This document shows, one piece after another, positions 20,465 through 31,687 of a stretch of DNA of 36,646 nt. Below the pieces are notes generated by a model, which made no database searches, was not told where the DNA came from, and was given only the letters and a program-made list of their open reading frames with translations. How positions within the stretch are numbered: the stretch's first letter is position 1; each line of letters begins with the position of its first letter. Origin of the DNA: Carex sylvatica (taxonomy: Eukaryota; Streptophyta; Magnoliopsida; Poales; Cyperaceae); assembly GCA_964058845.1 (NCBI GenBank), contig CAXKVR010000119.1, forward strand, positions 1-36,646, written 5' to 3'. A program made the translations under genes and the position numbers.

Positions 20465-20744
20465 CTCGTGCATCAGACCCAAGTATTTCAATTCTGACTG
20501 CTGTAGCTCATTTTCTATTAGACTCAATTTGTCATTTAATTTTTCCAGTTCCCTCAGTTTTATTTCTAGGCTGTGTACATGTTCTCACATGAAACTAGCT
20601 TCTGAACTCCTGAGATTTAACTGATCTTGCAAATAATCCGCAGTTTAATTTCTCAACGAATGGAACTAATGTATATTAAAAAAATTGAGTCTGATAGAAA
20701 ATGAGCTACTGTCAGAATTGCAATACTTGGGTCTGATGCACGAG

Positions 20745-20840
20745 AGCGAAAACATCCTCAGCCAAGACATGGCCGAGTGCGTCAGAGAGAGGCACGGTGA
20801 CGGGGTCGAGCCGGTTTGCCATGCGCAGCACAGTTTGGAG
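20745..20840 (-). pseudogene. MoeA/CNX1 N-terminal domain-like fragment, right arm
   Basis: Minus-strand frame reads RLDPVTVPLSDALGHVLAED, including the VLAED typical of MoeA/CNX1, where the left arm has VLTKD. Inverted copy of 20369-20464 with equal length. As above, a remnant without coding capacity of its own. Confidence 0.55.
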
Positions 20841-22367
20841 AGGAAGAGCCTGAAGGTATTTTAGTCATTAAATTTTTAGAGTGGCATAATTTAAAATTAA
20901 TGAAATTTAGAGTGGCATTATTACAATTTCAAATTTCAGGATGACATTTTTCAAATTTGAAAGTTTTAGAGTGACAAATAACCAATTTTCCCTTAAATTA
21001 AATACCAGTTGAGTTAAGCACCCATTTTTTTGTTTGACCCTAAACGACAATTAATGGGAAGTGAAAATTTGACAAACTCTTAACCTTAGTCTCTTACTAA
21101 TTATGATTTATGCGTTCCTAATTAACCTAAGTTGGTACGTACCTTTATTATAAGTTCACTAGTACAAAAAACGCGACCATGGTCCGAAAAGCTAATTTCA
21201 CACGGTTACATGACCGTGTTAGCAAACGTCGTGTATGAATAGGGGGGTACTTTGTATACGGTTACCGAACCGTGTTTGTATAAGACTAACATACATGGTT
21301 AATAAAACCCAATTGAGTCTGATCTAAGAAAGAAAGGCACTGAAAATGGTAATTTCTACATTGGTAAAGTAACCGTGTACAACAAACTAGAGTTATATAC
21401 ACGGTTTTTTCAAATCATCCGTGTATTATTTTCTTAAGCATACACTGTTTGTTAATGAGAACCATGTATATGTTGTATTTTCTTAAACTATATATTTATA
21501 ATATGCTATCTCCCATATTTGCTATCCATTAAACATATAATTAGTATTACACATCCATAATTCATTCACAGAACCATAGTATATAGAATCATTATTCATT
21601 TATAATTCAACATACATAAAACAATATTCAATATTTCAACATTCAACATACATGTACATCCATAATTAAACATACATAATCCATAATTCAAGAGGTTTGA
21701 TGAATTAAAAGTGAAAGGTGAACAAGCATTTAGAAAAACAGAGACATCTCAATATAAATGCATGCTTGTTCAACCAAAATAAATTAAAAAAATAAAACCA
21801 AAAAACATAATCTCAAAGTGAGGCATGACGAAAGTAAGCAAATGCGTCGAGGCATTGCATGGTACTTTACACCATGTAATGAAACGCCCGCGCCTTGTAC
21901 ACAGTGCCCACCTCCGGTTCTGCTTCTGGTGAGGTGATCAAGGACTGCCATTTGTTCTAATAACTAGTAACAATTAATCATAATTTGCAAAGTATTCAAC
22001 AGAAGTTAATTATTGAGACACTAGAGCTATTCAAATCAAACATAGACAACATCACATACATCACAAATAAGGCTGAATCCGACCATCATATGCATACCTA
22101 AGAAAAAGTATGCTCTAAGTAGCAATTACCAAATCACAAGAGCACCCTAAATTATAAATAAAACACATTTACAATTGTAGAGAGAAAATGATTGTTATCA
22201 TATAATAATCCAGTTTACCATACGTATAATAAATATCAATCCATTGAAACTGAATATCATTATAACTAGAAGACTTCATCATAAAATCCAAACGAGGGTG
22301 TGTTTTTCAAAAGAAGGATCGAAGTACGTACGATGAACTTCCCCTTTAGCACAAATCTCACTGATCA

Positions 22368-22422
22368 CACTACAACAAAATCGGTCTTCAGCGACCGGTC
22401 CGGTCACCGGTCGCTGAAGACC
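22368..22422 (+). repeat. Nested CACTA-type end with perfect hairpin
   Basis: CACTACAACAAAA is followed by GGTCTTCAGCGACCGGT (22383-22399), a 6-nt spacer and its exact reverse complement (22406-22422). CACTACAA termini plus GCGACCGG subterminal repeats are seen in other CACTA families. No matching right end found, so a truncated second element. Confidence 0.55.
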
Positions 22423-22474
22423 CCAAAAAATCCAAAAAAAAAAAAACATCGGAGACAAATCCTGACCCCACCAT

Positions 22475-22649
22475 GTTGGAAATTAGAATCTGGATTGTGG
22501 ATGGTATAAGAGAGAGAAGTTTATATATATAATTTTTTTTATTACTCAAAGAGTACAAAGCCTTTGATATATCTCACTCTTACTTCACGCCCCACTGTTA
22601 TATGCTCTCTCTAATTCACTCATTCACAATCCAGATTCTAATTTCCTAC
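22475..22649. mobile_element. Foldback MITE, 175 bp
   Basis: GGAAATTAGAATCTGGATTG at 22478 is matched in inverse by CAATCCAGATTCTAATTTCC near 22627-22646, and the arms continue as AGAGAGA-rich sequence. A small stem-loop element inside the CACTA element. Family not assigned. Confidence 0.6.
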
Positions 22650-23493
22650 ATTTCATTATAATGATTAAATGGAATATATATATAGTAATTAAATGTAACA
22701 CCATCAGTTAAATTGATGTATCTGCATGACTAATATTCTAATTATTTAATTATCATAGCTGCCAATTAAAAATACAACATCGGTTCAGTAAGGATACCAG
22801 ACAGTGTTAATCAACTGAAGAGAGTAATAAAGGAAAATTAATTAGACGAAACCCAAAGAGAGAGTGAAGTGATGGGAGAAGAAAGAGAGAAGTGAGAGTA
22901 ATTTGATTAGATGTGAAGGAGGTGTGAAATTAAAGATAGGGGAGGTGACAAATAACGACAGTGTATTCGAAGAGGCTCGAAAACAATAAATCCTAAAGAC
23001 AGTTTCCACACAGTTCAAGGAAAAACAACCGTAATTAACTATATTGAAACACGGTTTATTAATCCAACCGTGTACATTACAAAAAATAGGAGCCAAAAAT
23101 CGAAAACCGTAATTCACATGGATTATACACGGTTTTTAATTATTATTTTTCGGAAAAAATTTCATATGCATGTTTGCTATCCATTAATGAATCATAAAAG
23201 GAACTTCATATAGATTTTAAAAAATCTATACAATTAGATTTGAAGGGCTATTATTTATACAAAATAGTATACACATACCTATACTGTTATTTAACAAACA
23301 ACAAACTGTCATAAAAAAGATATTTGGTAGTTATTAAATTGATGGGAAAGAACGAAGAGAAGGACAATCATTCGCTTATTTGAGCTACTAAATATTTGAT
23401 CTAAATTATTTTTTCAGTTGAATTCCGTGAGTCGCTAGCCCTTTTAATTTGCAAATGGGTTAACGTACCTCAGAGGCCAACTATAGAGAAGAG

Positions 23494-23641
23494 TCGAGCT
23501 CAACTATTTTAGTGCTATGGCGGAATGACATGGCAAAGCTCAACCATTTGAGTGCTACGACGGAATGACATGTCAGAACTCAACTACAGTGCTATGGCAG
23601 AGCTCAACTATTTTAGTGCTATGGCGGAATGACATGTCATC
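23494..23641 (+). repeat. Minisatellite of about 41 bp, four degenerate copies
   Basis: Units contain GAGCTCAACTATTTTAGTGC then TATGGCGGAATGACATG; copies start near 23496, 23537, 23578 and 23599, the third being shortened. Noncoding. Confidence 0.7.
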
Positions 23642-23698
23642 CACTTTCTCCACACTAATCAATTCAAGATATGTATATAATATGGCCTTTTCTTTCAG

Positions 23699-23886
23699 GG
23701 TGTGCTCCACAAAACCTCTGCGTAGAAGGAAGGAACTGAAGAGGAAAGAAGGGGCCACCGGCCGTTTACTCTGTCTACACCCCGATTCGGAGATGACAAA
23801 CTTCGAAGCTTTTCTACAGCCAGTTCTCTCTTTCTCTCTTCCACTCCCCTCCGCTTCTTCTCTGATTTTCCTCTTCTGGAGCAAGG
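23699..23886 (+). other. Exon-like captured fragment in CACTA element
   Basis: A GC-richer stretch bounded by TTTCTTTCAG|GG and AGCAAG|GTAACG, with an ATG frame from 23794 (MTNFEAFLQPVLSFSLPLPS). It differs in composition from the surrounding element, suggesting capture of a host exon or 5' leader. I do not recognise the product. Confidence 0.35.
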
Positions 23887-24033
23887 TAACGAGCTCGGGC
23901 AGATTCGGTCAGCTGGACTTTCCCGTCTTCTCCCGTTCCCTCCCTTTAATGAGCCATGCATATTTTCCTTCAACTGAAGCACAGCCTTATGAGTGTAAAA
24001 CAATCAAACAATTCACAAGTGAAGTCGAGATTT

Positions 24034-24106
24034 AAGTTATCAATTGTGTCGGATCTCATCTTAATAGATGCATGAGAAGATGAGTACCGGCACAATTGAT
24101 AATCTA
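24034..24106. repeat. Small inverted repeat
   Basis: TTATCAATTGTGTCGG and its near-exact inverse CCGGCACAATTGATAA frame a 73-nt stem-loop with about 26-bp arms and a 14-nt loop. Its size would allow a small-RNA precursor; no other evidence. Confidence 0.6.
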
Positions 24107-24670
24107 AATATTCACACCATGTAGATAAGATCCTAAGAGAAAAAATGAAGAGATAAGGGAGAGGGGGCCAAACTTAAATTGGATTTAAGGGCATAAGCTG
24201 AAAATGCCCGCATAGCGAGGGGGAAATTGGTACAAGAAATTAATTTTGAGTAGGCTTGGTTGGAAAGGCGAGAACAAAAATACACGGTTTAAAAATATAA
24301 ATTCATATTTGGAGATTGGTGATAACCATATACGACCTTTAACTAACCATCTATGATTCCATGCTATCATGCACGGTTCAATATTATAAAACCGTGAATA
24401 AAAGTTGGTCACTTCGGACACGATTTGTTACTTTCAGACCGTGTGTGTATATCAGAGTTTTTTTCACGCAAGCGCCTCCTCCTATTACACATTTTTAATG
24501 TATAATTTTTTTCTCATTTGTGTATGATATGTTGTAAATGGTCACATTTTATGTACTAGTGGTTCTAAATTCATTTGTTTCAAAGAAGTACGTAAAATCA
24601 AGAGGAATATATAATTGGAATTAAACAAATGCTAACAAATAAAAATTACACTTGTGATAATTGGAATTGA

Positions 24671-26440
24671 GACAGTGAATGTACATGACAATTGTGAACT
24701 TTCATTCATAATTGGAATTTTCGCGGATAATTTTGTTGGTAATACTGATATACTCAAAAATAATAATTTCGGTTGGTGTACTTAGTAATAGTCACTTTTA
24801 TCCTTGCAATAGTGACATATTATTCATGTGAAGCTATAATGAATTTTAAAGCGTTATTATTTTGTTGTTGCTATAGGTGATATTCTTACTTGTGTAAATT
24901 GAGCGTGCCTTATCGTCTGTGGCAACAATTTATCAAAAATCCAAAATAAACAAATAATAAACAAATATTGTTATGCAGGTAATTAGAAAAATATATAAGC
25001 GTTTAGAATCAGACATACATTTCAGATCAAAATGTTATGTATTTTTGCTCTCCTAAATAACATGTAATTCTAATCTGAAATAAATAACATGTTTTTACAT
25101 TAATTTCTCTAGCATATTCATCTGGAATTTAATTTCCTTTATTTCACCCGCACTCTTCTGCCAACAACAGTATAATAAAACTATTATAATAAATTTAAGG
25201 GAACACATTCTCCATTCGACCAGTACTGAATCTGACCGGTCCGTCCGTGCCCGTGCTCGGACCGGACCGGATAGTGCCCATGCTACGGGTATGCACGGGT
25301 ACACAGACACAGGTATTAAATAGGCCGGACCCCGTTTTTCAGAAGAAAAAAAACCCGTGCATACCAGGACCGCCATACCCATTAACCCGTACCCGTGAGC
25401 CCGTTCCCGTGAATCCATGTACCCGTACCCATTTTTTTCAAATTTCAAAATTTTTGAAAATTCCCTCCAAACCAATATGTTTCATATATTTTTATGTTTA
25501 TTTTTAAACACTAAAAACAATAAAAAAAAAATTGCAGGAGTACATTGCTTTATTTTATTTTTTTGGATTTATAATTTACATATGTTTCAATTAATTTGAA
25601 TTTATAATTTACATATGTTTTAATGAATTTGGATTTATAATTTATTGGTTTTCAAAGAAAAAACAGAAAAAAAACAGAAGAAAAAAACAGAAAAAAAAAA
25701 CAGAAAAAAAAACAGGAAAAAAAACAAAAAAATAAAACCGGATCCGGACCGGACCGCCCTGCCCCCGAACCCGTGACGGACACGGATATTAAATGGGCAG
25801 GGCAGGATTTTTGAAAAAAAAAAAAACCGTGATGCCCGGCCCGTTGTACTCGTGTGCCCGTGATGCCCGTGCCGGTGCCCGGGTTTTGTCCGGATCGTCC
25901 GACCTGGTCCGTTTGCAAATGTCTAGTACTGATCCATGAAACCAAAACTATTATGCATATCTAGATATTTTTATATTATATTGTAATTTTCTAGAGTTAC
26001 AGTAGGTTGGAGTTCGAATAACTAATAACAATCTCTTGTTATTTTAGAGTTCTATATTTTTGTACTGTTTTTGAGTTAGCTTTCAAAAGTAAATAGATTT
26101 TAAAATTACTTAATTTTATTGATTTTCCTCTAATATTTTATTTTATTAATCTTTTAGTGAAATTGTATAAAATATTATTATATGGTATTTGCTTTTTTTT
26201 TCTTTATTTCTAGTTCTTAGATAAAAAAAAGCCATATCTGTAGTTCCAAGATAAATATATATAAGTATACTATACATATCATATCATCAAAGTTGTGTAT
26301 TTTGCACAAATTGTGTTCACAAGTAATAAATTTGGTAGTATATGAATGTTTATTTTGCATGAACTTAAGATAGTGTTATTATTTTCATTTTTTTTTCTCT
26401 ACACGTGTACGTTTCACCTAAAACTCAGCTCACCAATTTT
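24671..26440. repeat. Direct duplication, copy A (about 1.77 kb)
   Basis: Co-linear with 26888-28661 from GACAGTGAATG to CTCACCAATTTT, with few small indels. Contains a hAT-like insertion (25231-25925). No gene is recognised in it. A perfect G-box ACACGTGTA near its end (26401-26409) is also in copy C. Confidence 0.9.
25231..25925. mobile_element. hAT-like CCCGTG-rich element in copy A, left end lost
   Basis: Flanked by GTACTGAA (25223-25230) and GTACTGAT (25926-25933). The right end reads, in reverse, TAGACATTTGCAAACGG. About 31 nt of the left end present in copy B (TAGTGGTTTGCAAATG and following) are missing. GC-rich ends made of CCCGTGCCCG variants surround an AT-rich middle. Confidence 0.65.
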
Positions 26441-26887
26441 TCAGGAAATAAATCTGCTGTCTCTGCGATTCTAATTTCAACTGTCTATATATTTTAAGAT
26501 TCATGCACAAAAATTCTCTCTTTTTAAGATTTATACAATTTAATAAATTAAGAGTTAAAATTAGAATCACAGAACCCTGTGATCCTGTAGGATCGCAACA
26601 AATTTGCTTCCAATTTTGGAATCTACATAATTCTTGGGCCTCACTACTTTTTTGGGTTGCCCAAATATTGGAAGCCCGAATATCCGGTGATTTATAATCT
26701 AATGCATAAATATGTCTATGCATTGCAATATATGGTAGCCTTACTCTATATAATAGTAAGCATATCGGAATAATTTTCGAGCGCATCGGAATGGCAATTT
26801 ACTGCAATAAAATTCATTCTGTGAAAATATTTACAAAAGGGGAATTAATTTATTGCAATTAGATTGTTTCTCTTCTTAATTTGCTTA
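26441..26887. other. Spacer between duplication copies
   Basis: No gene. 26623-26680 matches 28690-28750 downstream of copy B. From 26682 to 26885 it matches 30010-30217, which includes the right arm of the foldback at 29653-30071. The junction near 26680 is a rearrangement breakpoint. Confidence 0.6.
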
Positions 26888-28661
26888 GACAGTGAATGCA
26901 CATGACAATTGTGAACTTTCATTCATAATTGGAATTTTTGCGGATAATTTTGTTGGTACTACTGATACACTCAAAAATAGTAATTTCGGTTGGTGTACTC
27001 AGTAATAGCCACTTTTATCCTTACGAATAGTGACATATTATTCATGTGAAGCTATAATGAATTTTAAAGCGTTATTATTTTGTTGTTGCTTATAGGTGAT
27101 ATTCTTACTTGTGTAAATTGAGCGTGCCTTATCGTCTGTGGCAACAATTTATCAAAAATCCAAAATAAACAAATAATGTTATGCAGGTAATTAGAAAAAT
27201 ATAGAAGCGTTTAGAATCAGACATACATTTCAGATCAAAATGTTATGTATTTTTGCTCTCCTAAATAACATGCTTTTACATTCATTTCTCTAGCATATTC
27301 ATCTGGAATTTTCCTTTATTTCAACCCGCTCCAGCAAATTAAGCAGGGTTTGGTTTTATCGGGTTTGGTGCGGTTCACCCGCACTCTTCTGCCAACAACA
27401 GTATAATGAAACTATTATAATAAATTTAAGGGAACCCATTCTCCATTCGACCAGTACTGAATAGTGGTTTGCAAATGCCTCCGGGGGGCGCATCCTGACC
27501 GGTCTGTCCGTGTTTGTGCCCAGACCGAACTGTGCCCGTGCCACGGGTATGCACGGGTACACAGGTATACAGACACCGGTATTTCGGAAAAAAATTCATG
27601 CATACTCGGACCGCCGTACCCGTTAATCTGTACCCGTGAGCCTGTGCCCGTGAACCCGTGTATCCGTGACCGTGCCCGTTCCCGTGCCTGTGACCGTGTA
27701 TCCATACCCGTTTTTTTTCAATTTCAAAATTTTTTAAAATTTCCTTCAAACCAATATGTTTCATATATTTTTTTATTTTTAAACAGTAAAAGCAATAAAA
27801 AAATTAATTACATGTTTCATATATTTATAATTTACATATGTTTCAATGAATTTGGATTTATAATTTACATATGTTTCAATAAATTTGGATTTATAATTTA
27901 TTGGTTTTCAAAGAAAAAAAACAGGAAAAAAAAACAAAAAAAAAACCGGACCTGGACCCGGACTAGACCGCCCTGCCTCCGAATCCGTGACGGGCACAGG
28001 TATTAAACGGGCAGGGCAGGATTTTTGAAAAAAAAAAAAAGAACCGTAATGCCCGGCCCATTGTATCCGTGTGCCCGTGATGCCCGTGCCCATGCCTATC
28101 CGTGCCCGGATTTTGCCCGGATCGCCCAGCCTGATCCATTTGCAAATGTCTAGTACTGATCCATGAAACCAAAACTATTATGCATATCTAGATATTTTTA
28201 TATTATATTGTAATTTTCTAGAGTTATAGTAGGTTGGAGTTCGAATAACTAATAACAATCTCTTGTTATTTTAGAGTTCTATATTTTTGTACTGTTTTTG
28301 AGTTAGCTTTCAAAAGTAAATAGATTTTAAAATTACTTAATTTTATTGATTTTCCTCTAATATTTTTTATTAATTTTTTTAGTGAAATTGTATAAAATAT
28401 TATTATATGGTATTTGCTTTTTTTCTTTATTTCTAGTTCTTAGATAAAAAAAAAGCCATATCTATAGTTCCAAGATAAATATATATAAGTATACTATATA
28501 CATATCATCAAAGTTGTGTATTTTACACAAATTGTGTTCACAAGTAATAAATGAGCTATTCTTTTTGGCAGTATATGTTTTGCATGAACTATAGTGTTAT
28601 TATTTTCATTTTTATTTCTCTATACGTGTATGTTTCACCTAAAACTCAGCTCACCAATTTT
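26888..28661. repeat. Direct duplication, copy B (about 1.77 kb)
   Basis: Second copy of 24671-26440, same orientation. Carries the same hAT-like insertion at the same site, so the insertion predates the duplication. The G-box of copy A is mutated here (ATACGTGTA). Similarity to copy C continues to about 28790. Confidence 0.9.
27462..28152. mobile_element. hAT-like CCCGTG-rich element in copy B, both ends present
   Basis: Terminal inverted repeats TAGTGGTTTGCAAATGCC and (reverse of the right end) TAGACATTTGCAAATGG. The 8-bp flanks GTACTGAA (27454-27461) and GTACTGAT (28153-28160) match at 7 of 8, fitting a hAT target duplication. 691 bp, no transposase. Ends consist of degenerate CCCGTG/CACGGG repeats. 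Confidence 0.7.
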
Positions 28662-28790
28662 GGAAGCTTAACAATCCGCTTTATACATAGAGAATCTACA
28701 TAATTCTTGGGCCTCACTACTTTTTTGGGCTGCCCGAATATTGGAAGCCCGCTTGATATATAGAGAATGTAAAGAATCCAACCCACAATA

Positions 28791-29652
28791 ATAAGAACAT
28801 AATGTAAAGTACAATTATTTTATTGACAAATAAGAAGTTCATATATAAAAATTTATTAAGGATTCATGGTATAGACAGATAAAATTAATTAAAAATAACG
28901 AACTGAGTGCTGAAAAGTTTATTATTTAATTAAAAATTAATTTGAAAGTAGTATTTAAAAGAAATATTAATTATGGGTTCAATTTATTTATTTTTTCATG
29001 TAGGTCATGAAAAAAAATTGAAATATAATATAAAGAATTATGTCAGATCAGCCAGCATAGCATTATTGTCCTGAATGATGGCAAAAATTCCTGAATTTGG
29101 AAATTGGTCGAATAGCCGATGGTGTCTCTCTTTCCCCCTCTAGAAACCTTTTATGAGTCTCTCAGAGTATTCATTAGATAGAATACAGTACAAGGATTAG
29201 AATGATATATTATACTTAGCAAAATAATTATTAATTAATGCCTTATGCTTAATAATAATTCACATAGGTAATGACACTCTCTGTTTCATATTTAATTCAA
29301 ACCTATATCTATCTAACTATTCTGGTATCAATCTAAATTATTAGCTTGTAAATGAGTCAAATACTTCGGAAATGCATCACCAATAAACTTTACATCAATA
29401 ATTTCAACAGGCTGCAATCTTTGTATTATGAAGGAACCTAAATAAATAATGTATAATGTATTGTGCTTCTATATCTGGTAGCATTTCCCCACCAATAAGA
29501 CTAGCTAATTGTAGCTGATCTGGTAGAATGAGATCTGGGCCGTTTATTTTATCGTTCGCGCATCTAAGGCAGGTCCGAAAAAGGTTCGCTCAGCTAGGAT
29601 TAACTTATATACCCTAGTATACCTGAGAGGATATATATATATATATTACGAG
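28791..29652. other. AT-rich intergenic DNA
   Basis: No gene, RNA or transposon terminus recognised. A short (AT)n run lies at about 29632-29645, next to the foldback. Confidence 0.4.
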
Positions 29653-30071
29653 TAAGGCTACCATACATTGCAATGCATAGGCACCTTTGTGCATTAGATT
29701 ATAAATTACGGATTCAAAATTCAAATAACCGATCCAAATTATTCATCTTGTTCTCTATATTAATATGTGTTTGAAAACCAAATTTTACATTTTTTGAAAA
29801 AAAAAAATTTACTATTTTTTTAGATTTATTGAAAATCGTTGTTTTCAGAAAAATCTGGACCATAAAATCAGTAATTTTCAATAAATCTAAAAAAATAGTA
29901 AATAAATTTTAAAAAATGTAAAATTTGGTCTCCAAACACATATTAATATGTGTTTGGAGTGAATATGGAGAACAAGATAAATGATTTGGATCAGTTATTT
30001 GGACTTTGAATCCGGTGATTTATAATCCAATACATAAAAATGTCTATACATTGCAATATATGGTAGCCTTA
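29653..30071. mobile_element. Foldback MITE, 419 bp
   Basis: Arms 29653-29836 and 29874-30071 pair along almost all their length with a loop of about 37 nt. Outer ends are TAAGGCTACCATA / TATGGTAGCCTTA. The right arm includes a small inner palindrome, AAACACATATTAATATGTGTTT. A right-arm relative with flank lies at 26682-26885. No coding capacity; family not assigned. Confidence 0.75.
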
Positions 30072-31687
30072 GTCTATATAATACTAAGCATATCGGAATA
30101 ATTTTCGAGCACATCGGAATGGCAATTTACTGCAATAAAATTCATTCTGTGAAAATATTTACAAAAGGGCAATTAATTTATAGCAATTAGATTGTTTCTC
30201 TTCTTAATTTGTTTGGACCCATTTTCCAGCCCAATCGATTTTTTACTTTTTTTCAGCCCACTCCAGAAAATACAAATAAGAAATCAATCGTATAAAATGT
30301 TCAGAAAAAATATATAATTAATTATATATCCCCATTTTCTCTTACCGGATAAAACCTACAAATTGATGTTGTTTTTATTAGATAAGGAAAGATGAACAAG
30401 GGCAATTTCGTCAAAAAAATGTTGACAATGAAGTTCTAATATTAATCTACTTAGTCTTAAAGACTTAAACATGTTGTGGAAAATATATAACGTCATAAAA
30501 TTTAAATGGATAAGCATCTAAATTTAAACTGTTAATAAAAAAATATATATGAAAATCTGAGTTGTTACTGATTTATTGTCCTTGGAACACAAAACACTAT
30601 CCGCAGGTTGTTTGATAAAGTAATATTAAATGAACCAAGTGCAAACAAAATTTCCATAATAATATTATTGGATAAGGCAAGCGACCTTTAGTCGTTGGGA
30701 ATTATTATTAGTTTACTACAGAGGCACTGTTATTTTAGCGTTGCACAAATCTCACAGCACAAATAATACTGATTTCTTGCGCTATTCCGAATAGGCGCCG
30801 TTTTTGAGTTAATCTGAAGCCATAAAGCTGTGGGTATCACCGTCTTTTCCTCTGTGGTTTCAGTTCATCACTATGCAAATTACAAGTTGGTCCTACTTAG
30901 ATGCATCAACAAAAAAGACCGATTTTTTTTATTAATTTGTAGCATTTTGTTTTTACCCAAGTGAGGTAAAGGTCTTTGTAACTTATTTAATACCTATGGA
31001 AAAACAGATTTTTACAAATCAGCATCAAATAAACCTTTTGGTACCTATATGTTGAACTCTAAAAATTTGAGAAACTATAATCTGGGAATAAACAAAATTA
31101 TTCCCTGAAACTTGATAAAAAAATATAATATGGGAATAATTTCTTGGAAAAAACGGCAAACAGAACTAATTTCTTGAAAATCATACACAAATAAAATTTA
31201 TCTTAAATTAAATTTGTCACAAAATTCTACAAACTAAAAAAAATGATAAATTTTTAGATACACAATGGGAAGATCAGTAAAGTAACCTAATTGGGTGAAT
31301 AAATAAAAAAATTATCATATCCTATATATCCCATGATGTCATCAACTGAATCGTGCAAATTTTCTTCTTTGTAATATTTTGAGAATAATGGTGTATCACA
31401 AGAACTCTATTGTTGCAGTAGAGGTGGAGAAGAGGTCACCATTACTGATAAAAAATAAGAATCAACACAGACTAGTCTTGATTTTTTTTTCTTTAAGTTT
31501 TTGTTACTTTATTGATTTTCTTTTGAAATATGTGGAATGTGTTGAGTTAATTTTTTGTTATATATCTTGTTTTTTTTATTTCTTATTATACATTTCTTAA
31601 TTTCTCTTTTACTGCTTGCAATAATAAAATACAATTATATTAGTTTGATTTTTAATTTTCTTTTGTTATATTGTCATCTTATAGACC
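30072..31687. other. AT-rich intergenic DNA
   Basis: The first 145 bp match 26741-26885. The rest shows no gene. A 73-codon frame at 31379-31600 is Phe/Leu-rich because of T-rich DNA and has no recognisable domain. Confidence 0.4.

Larger units (their letters stand above)
20216..20994. mobile_element. Long inverted-repeat element with captured gene fragment
   Basis: Arms 20216-20530 and 20681-20994 are inverted copies of about 314 bp separated by a 150-bp spacer. The outer parts are AT-rich (CACTCYAAA, TTAATGACTAAAAT) and the inner parts GC-rich and coding-like. In the 96-nt core the arms differ at 12 sites, all transitions, with no indel. No transposase and no clear target duplication. It would fold into one long hairpin if transcribed. 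Possibly a gene-fragment-capturing element with long terminal inverted repeats. Confidence 0.75.
21157..24561. mobile_element. Non-autonomous CACTA (En/Spm) element
   Basis: Left end CACTAGTACAAAAAACG and right end (reverse) CACTAGTACATAAAATG form the terminal inverted repeat. The 3-bp target duplication GTT is at 21154-21156 and 24562-24564. Subterminal ACACGGTT/AACCGTGT motifs recur at both ends (21210-21480 and 22985-23150, 24280-24450), as expected for transposase binding sites. No transposase is present in the 3.4 kb. The interior holds nested foldbacks, a tandem repeat and an exon-like stretch. Confidence 0.9.

Noticed and set aside
20345..20527. Minus-strand 60-codon frame in the left arm as a gene
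   Set aside because: The opposite strand gives the MoeA-like match with both arms in agreement; this frame has no recognisable domain.
25095..25945. Frames of 86-126 codons, Arg/Pro/Gly-rich
   Set aside because: Products of the CCCGTG repeats of the hAT-like element; equivalent frames recur in copy B with shifts.
27415..28172. Frames up to 180 codons in copy B
   Set aside because: Same repeat-derived origin; not conserved in frame with copy A.
31379..31600. 73-codon frame
   Set aside because: Composition follows T-rich DNA; no start context, paralogue or domain.
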